Shown here: in pieces, positions 35,301 to 45,394 of the stretch | Numbering within the stretch: the stretch's first letter is position 1 | Layout: each line of letters begins with the position of its first letter | Assembly: GCF_029962835.1 (NCBI RefSeq) | Contig: NC_080589.1 | Span: forward strand, 17,691,586 to 17,755,585 | Length of the DNA: 64,000 nt | Direction of reading: 5' to 3' | Source of the DNA: Magnolia sinica | Lineage: Eukaryota > Streptophyta > Magnoliopsida > Magnoliales > Magnoliaceae | The notes under the pieces: generated by a model | Database searches by the model: none | Told to the model about the DNA's origin: nothing | The model's input: only the letters and a program-made list of their open reading frames with translations | Made by a program: the position numbers and the translations under genes

Positions 35301-38300
35301 AGCATTTCCTTAGCTATGTATACAAGTCAGATAGAGGTGCCCACGTCTACTGGCTGGAGAAAGGGACTGTTGACACTCGTCCAGATCATATACTCAATCT
35401 TATTCACTATGAGGTCTCAACTTTCATCTTTAGTCTTTTTATTTTTATTTTTATTTATTTATTTATTTTGCCTTCATTCTGTTATAATTCAAAATACTAG
35501 GTCGTACATGTAATGTAATGCTGCTTTAAATGCACAGCTTTCTGTGCGTATACTATCTTGAAGTTCTCACCGTACATTTAGTGTAAGAAAGTCTACTGTT
35601 GATTTGGTTTTTAGCAATTTTGTCCATTTCTTGTTTTTTCTCGGATATTCCTTATATGGTTTTTATCTAGTTATTCAACTTGTCTTACAGGAATAGCATT
35701 TTTCTTAGAGCTGGAACTAACTTTACTTGAGTTTTTTCAAGTTCTTTCAATGGTCGAAAGTATCCTACTGTATTCAGGAGCCATCTTTTTTCAAATTATG
35801 TTGGTTCTTTCCAATCATGATGAGGTGGTTTCGCATTTCTTCACTATGTTTAGTTGTGGGTTCTAGGATTTGGAAAAGTCCTCCCTCCAAATTGTATGAA
35901 AACTCTCATATACATTAATGCCTGGACATGGAAATCTTTACCAATTTAAAGCTATAGGTTAACATACTTTAAACACTAGTTTCGTATTTGTTTTGGGTGT
36001 CCATGACGAACCCTACTTCTCATCTCAGTGGAAACAAATTCTAATGCATGTTTTTAGTTGAAAACCTTGAGATGAGTGTGTTCTGACCTATTTACATGCA
36101 TAACAGGATGCTGCATCCCTCTCAATTGCAATTTTGAAGAAGAAGCTTCGCGGCCGTATCTTTCTGGGTTGTGACAATCATCCTTTATCAAGGTTGTGCT
36201 TTTTCCAATGTTACTCTTTAGGAATGTAGCTACTCAGATCATCAATGAACTAAAAGATAGTGAGCAATCCCAATCTGTGCATTCATAACTTAACCATTCT
36301 ATATGTATAATTGTGTGTAAATATGTATAATAATGTGATTTAATTCACAAAACATTGCTGCCTTAAAATTTAAAAGCCATGAAGGTTACATGTCTATAGA
36401 TGGTTCTAAAAGCAGTATTTTCTTGTAATAGTGTTCGTTTTTTATGTGCAAGCTGGGATGCTGGTTCTTTTAAGAATGATGGGAGCAGTGTTTCAAATAG
36501 TGCCCGTAGTGTACGCTACGTAGCGTAGCATGGCCGTAGCGCTACGTAGGGTTCCAAATAGCGTAAATCCCCTATAGCGTACGCTACAGGGGTCGTAGCA
36601 TACACTACAGCTAAGTAGCGCGTAGCGTCTGAAGCGTGAGCTATAATGTATTTTTTTTTACTATTTTAGTTTTTATTTTTTATTTTTTAAGGTTTTCTTT
36701 GTTTCTAATGTTGAGAAATGTGACACTTGTATTGTACTTGATACTTTTAACCTATGAGATTTTTATTTCTTTTCATAATTGTGACTTGTGGTTTCAATTA
36801 AACATTATTAATTAAAGTGGTTTGCTTATAAAGTTGTTGATGTGATAATTATTTGATTTGACTTATATATGTGGATTGACTTTTGATAAATGATAACTAA
36901 TTGATAAAATGAATCATCTTTTAGGCATTTTTATATTTTTTTCCTTTTTTTTCCACTATTTATTATATTTATCCTATATTAAAATTAAAAAAATAGAAGC
37001 ACGCTACGTATTTACACTATACGCTATAGAGGGTTGAGCGCTACGCATCACGCTACCGCTATTTAAAACACTGGATGGGAGACGTGAGCCCAAGATGAGT
37101 CCACCACCTCCTAAGTTCTGAACCAAAGGGGACCACTTCCCATCACCTAGTGGCGATGAAATTTACCGACGGAAAACTCCCGCTGTGGGTGTTTGACAGC
37201 AGATGTTTTTCGTTTATTTGTTTAGATGCCTTTTTCTATATAATGCTGGTAACTGAAATTATGTTCGTTTTCCGGATTGCCAAATTCAATAATGAATTTG
37301 CTTTACCATAAATTTAATTATGTGGTGTTTACCTTGTTTAGGAGGTTTATTTGCTCCCATGTTGTCCTATTGCAGGCAAGAAGTAATGGACTTGGTAAAC
37401 CGAAGTGGAAAATTCAGCAAAAAGTTCGTGGGTTTTACAGGCAAGCTCTTCCATGATGTTTGAAGACTGAAAATGGCTATGTTTGGAAGTTCCCAATTCC
37501 CCAAGCCGGCATGATAGGCCAGTGCCAAGTAAGGGTGGCAATGGTTTGGGTTCATGCTGGGTCAGGGTTGGCCCAAGCTTGACCCATTTATTAAACAGGC
37601 CAAGCATTCTAGCCCAAACCTGACCCATGACCCACTTCTCTATGGCCCAATCCAACCTACCTAAAATGTATCAAGCTCAAGCTTGACCTGAACCAAGGTA
37701 TCCCGTATTAGTATCGGTTGGCGTAACGGTGCCCTTCGATACTAATATGGATACGGGGGCGTAACGGCGATACGGGGGTGTAATGGCCCGTAATGACGCA
37801 ATTTTTTTTTTTTTTTTTTACCGAAAAATATAAAAAATATGGATTAAATCCGGAATATTTTAAGCATTCCAAATATGCATTCATTTATAAATTGGAACAT
37901 GTTTATGGTGGTGTAACGGTCTACTCTTTGGTGAGAAGTTGTATCGGACTGTCTGATGAATTTATGAACCAGATAACCTGAATTTGACTACAAAATTCAT
38001 ATATTTAATTTTCCAACTATAAAAATAGAAAAAAATAAAATAAAACGATACCACAAATCTGTAAAATGCACATTAACATGTTCTACTATGATTAACACAT
38101 CATATTCTATGATTAAAACAACAAACCATTCATTAAAAAATGATTTTTCGAATTTTAAAAAAAGGGCCGAAATTAGTGCGTAAATAGAAAAAAATATAAA
38201 AAAATATAAAATGACACCACAAATCTGTAAAATGCACATTAACATGTTCTACTATGATTAACACATCATATTCTATGATTAAAACAGCAAACCATTCATT

Positions 38301-40392
38301 AAAAAATAATTTTTCGAATTAAAAAAAAAGGGCCGAAATTAGTGCGTAAATAGAAAAAAATATAAAATGACACTACAAATCTGTAAAATGCACATTAACA
38401 TGTTCTGCTATAATTAACACATCATATTTTATGATTAAAACAACAAACTATTCATTAAAAAATGATTTTTCGAATTTTAAAAAAAAGGGCCGAAATTAGT
38501 GCGTAAATAGAAAAAATATAAAATGACACCACAAATCTGTAAAATGCACATTAACATATTCTACTATGATTAACACATCATATTCTATGATTAAAACAGC
38601 AAACCATTCATTAAAAAATGATTTTTCGAATTTAAAAAAAAAGGGCCAAAATTAGTGCATAAATGGAAAAAAATATAAAAAAATATAAAATGACACCACA
38701 AATCTGTAAAATGCACATTAACATGTTCTACTATGATTAACACATCATATTCTATGATTAAAACAGCAAACCATTCATTAAAAAATGATTTTTGAATTAT
38801 AAAAAAAGGGCCAAAATTAGTGCGTAAATAGAAAAAAATATAAAAGGACACCACAAATCTGTAAAATGCACATTAACATGTTCTACTATGATTAACACAT
38901 CATATTCTATGATTAAAACAGCAAAACATTCAATAAAAAGTATAAAATACCTATTTTTGGCGAATTTCTGAAAAATAGCCCACAGAGCTTCGATTTAAGA
39001 AATCCTTAATATAATGTGTTTTTATTTCAAATACTAAGCCAAGATTGGTCGAAAATAGTAATAGAAGGATTTAATAAGAGTTTGGAAGAAAGTGGTTTCA
39101 AAAAACTGAAAAAACAGAGCTTAAAAATATAAAAAAAATATGGCCGTTATTTGACTGTTACGGCCTAGCCGTTACGGGGCAGTAACGGACGTTGCGCCCC
39201 GTAATGGCCGTTACGGTACCAAAATCGGGGGGTCGCCCGTTATGCCCCCGTATCGCGTAACGGGTACGACCATTACCATTACGTATCGGCCATTACGGCC
39301 GAAACGTAACGGATACGGGACACCATGACCTGAACTGACCTGACTCACCACAACTCAACTTGGGTTTATGAATGGAACATGAGGCTAATGATATGCATAG
39401 CCTAGCCCAATCAGTGGATGGACAAATGAATCATCTATGCTTTCCTTTGTTTAGTTTCATGTTTTGGTTCAGACCTGTCATGTCATTTGGATATGGCCCA
39501 ACCACTGACCAGCTGGGTGTGGGGATGCAACTCGGGTGGGTTGGGTTGAGGGTCATCCTGAACCCAACCCAAACTCAAGAGGGCCCAACCTGACCTGGCC
39601 CGAATTCCAAGCAGGAGTGACCAACCCAATCCCAACCCAAATTCCTCTATACTGGACCTGACCCAAATACATGATTATTCCCAATCTTGCCTAACCCGAC
39701 CTGAATTAGCTCAACTTGACCCAACCCAATTTCAAATCAGGTTGTTGTTTTCCAACCCAAACACAACCTGAGGACCTTGACAATACAAATCAACCCAAGC
39801 CCGAACTTGGGTTGGGTCAATTTGGTTTGGGTTGACCTGAAACCAAGTTGCAACCCTACCTGGGCTGGTCAACTCGGGCAGGGTTTGACCGAAGCCCGAC
39901 CCATTTACATTTCTAGCCCGACCCCAGCCCATTACCCATTATGTTGGCTGAACCTGCTTCAAAAACAGGTTGGGCCAGCCGGCCAGGTAACCCGTGTGAT
40001 TGCCACCCCTGGTGCTGAATTTGAATTGAGATATGTTTGTGGACTTTCCCATACATATCTCACTTGTGGTTTGAGGCGAAAAAAGCAGGAAACAGGAGCT
40101 GGCTTAACACAGTATCTGTTTCCTTCGTTGCCCTAACCGCAAAGCCAACCTCTCTGGCTTGGAAGTACTGCATAACGCGATTTGGTGGACATCCAAACGT
40201 GCCTGGAAGACCTCCCAATCAATATGATTACTTGTAGCTCTTTCACTAACATTCTGAACATGAAAATGGATTTTCACTGCAGGCACTGCTGATCCTTTAG
40301 GAAAGAGAGTGAATAACTCAAAAACTCGTGCCGAAATTGGATGGGAGCCGAAGTATCCAAGCTTTGCTCAGTTTCTTGGATTGTCTGAATAG
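26361..40392 (+). CDS. YeeZ-like NAD(P)-binding Rossmann-fold protein, probably plastid-targeted; 9 exons
   Basis: Coding exons: 26361-26556, 28744-28856, 30423-30595, 33817-33910, 35069-35179, 35324-35413, 36107-36192, 37376-37440, 40283-40392. They sum to 1,038 bp, 345 codons and TAG, with all phases consistent. Residues 1-60 are rich in Ser, Pro and Arg with few acids, as in chloroplast leaders. Residues 85-94 (LLIVGPGVLG) are the nucleotide-binding GxGxxG loop. FLFTSSTAAF (about 172-181) and RLAGLYKSDRGAHVYWL (about 224-240) match the Ser/Thr and RLAGxY blocks of the YeeZ/NAD-dependent epimerase family. The C-terminus has NSKTRAEIGWEPKYPSF, usual in plant orthologues. The substrate is unknown. 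Introns 1-4, 6 and 7 are GT-AG; intron 5 is AT-AC and intron 8 GC-AG. Most introns are swollen by repeats. The family call is from memory of motifs, not a search. Confidence 0.85.
26526..26534 (+). promoter_or_regulatory. Second in-frame ATG (Met56) with good plant context
   Basis: CGATGGCGATG carries an in-frame ATG at codon 56 followed by GC, and a second at codon 58, just after the basic stretch KLRVKRRP. Starting here would remove the leader and leave the Rossmann core intact. It could give a cytosolic form or simply lie near the leader cleavage site. Confidence 0.3.
26795..27330. repeat. Tandem repeat in intron 1, about four copies of 130-185 bp
   Basis: Each unit holds GGAGATTYTGGYGGTCTG, GATCTAGGCCGTCTGATC, TAACTACTTACCCTGTGAGG and TTTTTGTAATGATGTAATTTG in the same order. 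Unit starts are near 26795, 26980, 27110 and 27245. Copies are diverged and differ in length. Confidence 0.7.
27375..27760 (+). repeat. LTR end plus primer binding site remnant in intron 1
   Basis: ACCTAACA at 27719-27726 is followed two bases later by TGGTATCAGAGTTGG, a near-perfect initiator tRNA-Met primer site. That is the junction of a 5' LTR with the internal region. The LTR start is not clear, and no gag-pol follows, so it is a relic or a short non-autonomous retrotransposon. Confidence 0.45.
27997..28369. mobile_element. hAT-like MITE with CCCAACC repeats, intron 1
   Basis: Ends GGAGGTGCAACTCGGG and CCCAAGTTGTAGTTCTAC are imperfect inverted repeats. Flanks TCCTAGGT and TCCTGAGG look like an aged 8-bp duplication. 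The body is filled with ACCCGACCCAACC motifs, including a run of five ACCCA units at 28188-28228. A related element lies at 39520-39860. Confidence 0.55.
29130..29330. repeat. Fold-back MITE fragment in intron 2
   Basis: It shows the family words GTTGTGGCCTACTTGAGTTTTAGATCTGCC and CAGTGGGCCCCACAGAGCC. Only the right arm is clear. The rest of intron 2 (28857-30422) shows nothing recognisable. Confidence 0.5.
30652..30842. mobile_element. Short MITE in intron 3
   Basis: Ends CCATAGTTCTAAATATCCGA and CGATACCAATATTTAAAACCTTGG are imperfect inverted repeats, with GATACGG or GATACAACC words inside. Flanks GTATATG and GTATAATG may be an altered duplication of the target. Confidence 0.5.
31306..31561. 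mobile_element. Mutator-like MITE in intron 3
   Basis: Ends CCAAGGTATTCAATAATGG and TTTTTAATACCATG share the CAAGGTAT..ACCATG ends of the larger element at 37694-39325, and the interior has TAACGGC and GTTATGGCC words. Flanks are ambiguous. Confidence 0.4.
31640..33050 (+). other. LTR-like or promoter-bearing repeat in intron 3
   Basis: The stretch has a TATAAATACCC near 32271 followed by a C/T-rich leader, repeated phrases such as GGGCCAGTGCAGGTCC and GTGGCTTYGCACT, and a poly-T run near 32430. No ORF or terminal repeats are clear. It may be an old LTR; I cannot define its ends. Confidence 0.25.
33370..33550. repeat. Fold-back MITE fragment in intron 3
   Basis: It contains CTATGGCCCACTTGAGTTTTGGATC and GATGGATGTTGGATTCCATG, right-arm words of the dispersed family. 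It lies about 270 bp before exon 4. Confidence 0.45.
34010..34350. repeat. Tandem duplication in intron 4 with two different microsatellites
   Basis: Two copies of a 165-180-bp block (CTAGTGACC..CCCACATTTTAACCTCTCAAAA, then TTGGTCCTATGACATTTTTATTCCTGTC) follow one another. At the same internal place one copy has an AAT run (34052-34075) and the other a GAA run (34216-34268). Confidence 0.75.
35180..35323 (+). other. AT-AC intron of U12 type (intron 5)
   Basis: A 144-bp intron. The donor is ATATCCTACC (first seven bases equal the U12 AT-AC consensus), the acceptor ends TATAC, and TTCCTTAGC at 35306-35314 resembles the U12 branch site TTCCTTRAC about 10 bases before the 3' end. Removing it joins CTT TAC to AAG TCA and restores an uninterrupted RLAGLYKSDRGAHVYWL. 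No GT-AG alternative keeps this reading. Confidence 0.85.
36486..37073. mobile_element. hAT-type non-autonomous element in intron 7
   Basis: Terminal repeats CAGTGTTTCAAATAG..CTATTTAAAACACTG are flanked by an exact 8-bp duplication GATGGGAG (36478-36485 and 37074-37081). Subterminal regions are full of CTACGTAGCG or GTACGCTA palindromes; the centre is A/T-rich. There is no transposase. Length is 588 bp. Confidence 0.85.
37694..39325. mobile_element. Mutator-like element carrying a 155-166-bp minisatellite
   Basis: An exact 10-bp duplication TGACCTGAAC (37684-37693 and 39326-39335) flanks ends CAAGGTATCCCGTAT and ATACGGGACACCA. A 9-10-bp duplication points to the Mutator superfamily. Subterminal parts are dense in GTAACGG, GGCCGTTACGG and GTATCGG motifs. 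The centre is a tandem array. No transposase is visible. Confidence 0.75.
37990..38940. repeat. Minisatellite, six copies of 155-166 bp
   Basis: The word CTGTAAAATGCACATTAACA starts at about 38059, 38225, 38380, 38538, 38704 and 38859. Units share GATTAACACATCATATTCTA, AAACCATTCATTAAAAAATG and AAAAAGGGCCGAAATTAGTG. The spacing varies as an AAAAATATA block is present once or twice. Confidence 0.9.
39520..39860. mobile_element. Small hAT-like MITE nested in intron 8
   Basis: Ends GGGGATGCAACTCGGG and CCAAGTTGCAACCCTA are inverted repeats like those of the MITE at 27997-28369, and the body has the same CCCAACCC words. Flanks CTGGGTG and CTGGGCT are a possible aged duplication. Confidence 0.5.
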
Positions 40393-40891
40393 GTTTTTCT
40401 GTTTTTCATGGTTCTTTCAATTTACATGTAAAATGACTTGGTTTTGGGAAACATCATTTAATTTGTTGAGACAATGCTTGCGTAACTGAAGGATCTTCAC
40501 CCTTTACAGCTGTGACATTGTCCTTGTTTGTACTTTGTAATGAGCAATCTTTTCTGTTGTATTTTTACACAAGTAAATACATGTGTGCACACTAATCCCA
40601 CAGACCAGTCCCTACACAGCCATGTATATGTCGCCTTGTTTCACGTCTGAGCCCTGAATCAGGTGGGTCCACCATTTAGGTCCATGGCTTAAAAAATAGG
40701 GCCAGTCCAATCATTGGGTGGGCCGTGCATTCACATTGAATGTGAACTGTTAGGAGTTGTTTTAGCTCTGCATTTGTTTTCTTGTATACGGATTTTGAAG
40801 ATATTGTAATATTTCTCGTGGCATTCGTTTCTGATTGATTATTCTCCCGTATTCTCAGAAAGAGATCTCCTAATCTGAAAATAGTGATATT

Positions 40892-41110
40892 TGTTAGGAT
40901 ATATAGAAATGTATATTTGTACAGCTGTACATAGGCTAGATAGATTATCTTTATCTGTACATAGACGTACTCTGCTGTAATATAAGCTACATGGTGGAAA
41001 ATTGGATGTATTGAGGTAGCTAAATTATATAAAAGAGCACTCGTATGTACAGAGAGAATTTATCTAGCCTATATATATATATATATATATAGCAGTGCAT
41101 ATGTTCAACA
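40892..41110. mobile_element. 219-bp copia-type solo LTR
   Basis: It starts TGTTAGGATATATAG, ends ATGTTCAACA (TGTT/AACA ends) and is flanked by an exact 5-bp duplication ATATT (40887-40891 and 41111-41115). A TATATAAAAGAG lies near 41027 and an AT run at 41071-41092. Size and ends are like Ale/Retrofit-type copia LTRs. It sits 500 bp after the stop of the Rossmann-fold gene. Confidence 0.85.
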
Positions 41111-41115
41111 ATATT

Positions 41116-42040
41116 CATCTGTTTTTGTTAGAAATGAATATTTCCTCAATGATTTCTTGATATTTTCAGAACATCTCCGAAATCCGATAGAACCTGAGTT
41201 CTTCACCAAAAGGAGGAAATGATCACTGGCATCAATGTACAAAGAGAGCACCAAGGAGTTGGTGCGCAGTCTCCCAGCTTAAAAGGCAGTTGGCTGGAAT
41301 CTAGCATGCATTTCAAAATGTGAATTTTATAACGTCCACTTTGAAATGCATGTTAAGTTTCCCACCCACCGTTATTGGATGGTGAGAGATTGATTTGTGC
41401 ACTGGACTCTCAGAGCACACTGCCTTAGTGTACTAAGGCATTGGACTTTCCGCTACCTTCTCAAGTGTATAGATGGGATTTTTTCACATCACTTCTGATG
41501 GTTATGGTAAGGTTTGGTACCACCCACATGCACTCTCCCCACACTTTTACATGCAGCATTCATGCCAATGTGTCACATACATGGGACATCTGTGCTTGCA
41601 TAGGGTGGGTCCCACTGTGAAGATGGTCATTTTTCATAAAAATAATTCTAGCCCACTCATCAGGCGGCTACTGCTGTACGAAGAGAATGGACTGTTTATG
41701 AAAATTGCCAATGGGTCACATTCTATGTGTATATATGGCCCACTTGATGAGCTGACCAGCTTAGTTTCCACCTGCGGTTATCTTCATGGAAGAGGCAATC
41801 TTATGTCCCCATGGGTACGTTTGCACATTGACAACTGTACACGTGGGCTGCTTGCAAATTGATGGTCACACAGTCTCACCTATCAAGGCATTTGAAGATT
41901 AATATCAGCACATGTGGCACAAGTAAGGTGCTTGGCTGTATGCTTACATTTACATGTTGGCACCTTTAACACGTCCAATATTTGAAGATTGATTGTGGTG
42001 TATGTGCTGTGTTTGAAGGTTTATATTTGCACATGTGGCA

Positions 42041-42100
<60 letters not shown>

Positions 42101-42786
42101 CTACTTGGTATCTCTGCCTCTTTTAAGCTGCAAACCATGTGCATCGGATAAATAATGATTGGAAAGGAAATCAAACTCACAGACCTCTATGCATCCTAAA
42201 TCATAGGGAAGGGAATGAAACTCGCAACCCAAATCGCTAGCCGGGTTCTACGCAGGACACTGTCATACACACCTCTTTCTACCCATCGACTATACTTAAT
42301 TTCAGGGAGGAGTTCGTTTTGCCTATCATGGATTGGGTTCCAGCTTGTGTCGCCACCTTATGGGTGTACATGCTGTAATGGTTATTGTCTTGAGCTGTCC
42401 CATATTCTCATTACTCCCATAAGCTATTATCACATAATTGTAATTTAAGTGATGATCCTAATCTTTGATTTTTAGAGTTGGAACATGAGTATAGTTCATA
42501 GAATGCAGAATTCACAACATGGATATGGTTTCCATTAATCTTCACTTGTCTTGATGATTGTGTAAATCGCGGTATATTGACAAACTAGGGATAAGGCTTC
42601 CAATACCAGTTGGTATTTATCTGACAAACTAGGGATAAAGTTTCCAATACCAGTTGTACTAGATAAGTGATATCATACTTAAACTTCTGTTTCAATCCAA
42701 ATGCCTTGAAAGCATTGGAGTTATTTCAGCTAGTTAATGGCTGGTGCCATGCACATGAGAGAAGAGATGGGAGATACAAATCGGAC
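41116..42786. other. Intergenic stretch without recognisable genes
   Basis: It contains an inverted repeat at 41305-41352 (arms CATGCATTTCAAA and TTTGAAATGCATG), a TG/TA microsatellite at 42041-42094, and a 40-bp tandem duplication at 42579-42660 (unit GACAAACTAGGGATAA..). A 129-codon ORF at 41473 shows no family likeness. Confidence 0.6.
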
Positions 42787-43859
42787 TGATGTTGGTTGGG
42801 TCTGATCATTTGGTTGGTCTATGTTCACGGTGGGACCCACCTGATGAATGGCTTAGATCATCCAGCGTTTCCTCCAAGGCACGTGTATTTAGGAGAGATG
42901 AGGAGACCTACTTTAACAAGAAATTACATCATGCACCCTACGAAAGACTAACATCATAGGTTATATGACTCTAATAATATAATATGAGAGGCTGCGTTGG
43001 AGAAAGAGTCAAGTATTTTCATCGAACCTTCGCATTTTCATGCAAACTATATGCAAACTATATGATGTTAGGCACCTTGGTACATCTTTTCTTCCTACAT
43101 TGCGTCTCATGGACAGGGAATCTGACCCGTGCAAATGGTAGGAAATGTCATAAAGATCACCTAGTACAGAAATCAAGCCCGTTCGCTCATCAGTTGGCCT
43201 ACAACATCAAAATGAATGGACGGATGATGTCTGATCCAACATACAAGTGTGGACCATCTCATAAGTGGATCCGCCTGATTTTTCTGCCAGATGATCTTCA
43301 TTAAGGTTCCCACCTTTTCCACGGCTCTGATTTCGCACACGTGGACAAGTTAATGGGAAAATGCGTTGTAGCATGGTAAGCTTAGCATACTATGGTTGTA
43401 TGTAATGATTCCATTATTCTAATAGCATGGATTTCTTAATTAGTAGTTATACTGAATTATGCAGATCTCGATGGTTTATATAGTCAAATCTGCACCACAG
43501 CGCACACGGAATAGATGGATAGTTTTGCACCATTGAAAAATGGTGGTGACAGACTCTTCAACCCTAGAAGGCAATCCGGACCGTCCAAATGTGACCTAAC
43601 TGTGATGGATCACAACCCAAATCTATTGTGAGAAGTTGGTACCAACACTCTAATCTTGCCCTTGGAATTTAGACTTCATACTTTCAGCCGTCCATTTGAT
43701 AGCCTTCATTTGGATGGTTAGGCTTAATTTATCAATGCCATTTTAGAGATATAATCCACCCATGAATATTTCCCACAGTGTAGATGGTCCAGATAATTGT
43801 AAATGGGTGCCAACTGTGAAGAGGATAAGTCACCACCATTTTCTAAACGGGAATCTACT

Positions 43860-43867
<8 letters not shown>

Positions 43868-43906
<39 letters not shown>

Positions 43907-43960
43907 TGCTCCCCTGCGCACGAGAGAGAGAGAGTCATGCTCCCCTGCGCACCTACGCAC
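43868..43960. repeat. GA microsatellite and GAGTCATGCTCCCCTGCGCAC duplication
   Basis: A run of about 20 GA units is followed by two copies of GAGTCATGCTCCCCTGCGCA about 32 bp apart. It lies at the point where unit 1 was later invaded by a TIR element. Confidence 0.85.
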
Positions 43961-44749
43961 GTGCGCACCTTTGCACACGTGTCATGAGTGTCTAATCTGA
44001 ACGGTCCATGTCCGCAGGTGAGCGTTTCCGTGTGTGCGTGTGTGTGTGTATATATATATAGATGGGAGAGAAAGAGAGAGAGAGATGCTCACGCACAACT
44101 AGTTGGACAATTCAAATTGGTCCAACTAGCTGTGTCATTTAATGAGCAGTTAATGTTAATAAATCTTTCCACATAATTGATTAAAAGAAGTTGTTTGTTT
44201 GGGTGGGCCCCATTGTAGCATTAATGTGAAATCCACCGTATCATTAGGTGAGTCACTGCATGTTACAACCGGTGCAAAAAGACCAGCCCTATATCCCTGG
44301 TTCACGTGAACCACACAATTGGAACAAGTGTAGATAGAAAACCCACCTTCCAAACTCTTTCTCATGGCCCAGTTTAATTATTTATGAGACTGATTTTTGG
44401 GTACAATACCTAACATTTAGTGTGGCAGCTAATGGTTGGAGTAGATTTTACATTCTCATCACGGTGGGCCTTGTAAAAATTAAGGTTGGATGTCTCTTCC
44501 AACTGTTTCAATTGGCATGACCTACTTAAATCATTGATTAGCTTGGCTCTTTTGGTTTTTTGGCTTTGAGCCCAACATGGCAATACACATCTAATGATCG
44601 AAGTAGATTTATTGAATACATTACGGTGAGCCATTTCAAAAATTGAAAGGGGTGTACGCCCGCCAAACCATTATTGTTTCCATAAAATTGTTAATTTCTC
44701 TGATAACAGTGAGAAGTGGATTAGGTGTTACCTGAGCAACACATGCCAC

Positions 44750-45270
44750 GAGTGTTTCTTAAACCATATGGCCCACCATGACATATATGCTGTATATTCA
44801 GGCCGTCCATCAGTTTTTACATGTCATTTTAGTGCAACTTAATAAAAATATAGCAGATTCAAATCTCAAGTGGATCACACCATAGGAAACAATGGATATT
44901 GAATGCCCACCATTGAAACATTCCTAGGCCTACAATGATGTTTATTTTCCATCCAAAATGTTCGTGAGGTCATACAGACACCAATGCATAATTTTCATCC
45001 ATGTCGATCATGGGGTCATTCCTACTAGAATGAATTGAAATTATAATAAAAAAATAAAAATAAAAATAGTAAGATCCAAAACTTTTGTTGCTGCATGGAT
45101 ATTTCAATGGTGGAAGGTCAATCCTTTCCTTTTCTTGTCGTGTGGCCCACTAGAGTTTTGGATCTATATCATTGTTGGGTCAATGTCCTAATATAATCTA
45201 GCAAAATTGATGGGCGGGATAGATTTATAACAAATATCGCAGTGGGCCGCGCCTAGCTTCTAGTTGCAAC
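44750..45270. mobile_element. Fold-back MITE copy inside the TIR element
   Basis: The left arm GGCCCACCATGACATATATGC..GGCCGTCCATCAG..AAGTGGATCACACCATAGG is mirrored on the right by TCGTGTGGCCCACTAGAG..GATGGGCGGGAT..CGCAGTGGGCCGCG. An A-rich run (45048-45068) lies in the right half. Confidence 0.65.
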
Positions 45271-45394
45271 CGGGTGCTTTGGGCTTCATTTCTAATAATA
45301 CAGGGGAGAGAGATCCTTAATAAAGGAGGGAGGGATTAAATGAAGAGAGAGAAAAAAGGAGATTAAGGAAGCTTGTTTTAAAAGAAAATGGAAT

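Larger units (their letters stand above)
37530..40011. mobile_element. hAT-like element in intron 8, host to further insertions
   Basis: Ends TAAGGGTGGCAAT and ATTGCCACCCCTG are 13-bp inverted repeats with two mismatches. Flanks GTGCCAAG and GTGCTGAA fit an 8-bp duplication aged by transitions. The remaining element sequence (37530-37693, 39336-39519, 39861-40011) is rich in TGGGTCAGG, TTGACCCA and GCCCAACC words. It contains a Mutator-like element and a second small hAT-like MITE. Confidence 0.6.
37441..40282 (+). other. GC-AG intron (intron 8) enlarged by nested elements
   Basis: The exon ends TTTTACAG and the intron starts GCAAGC, a classic GC donor with otherwise consensus bases. The acceptor is TTCACTGCAG at 40282. 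Joining gives GGT TTT ACA GGC ACT GCT, in frame and family-like. Almost 2.5 of its 2.8 kb are transposon sequence. Confidence 0.8.

Noticed and set aside
37997-38854. Repeated hydrophobic minus-strand ORFs
   Set aside because: They are translations of the A/T-rich minisatellite units.
41473-41862. 129-codon plus-strand ORF as a gene
   Set aside because: No recognisable domain, no promoter-like context, composition of repeat-rich intergenic DNA.
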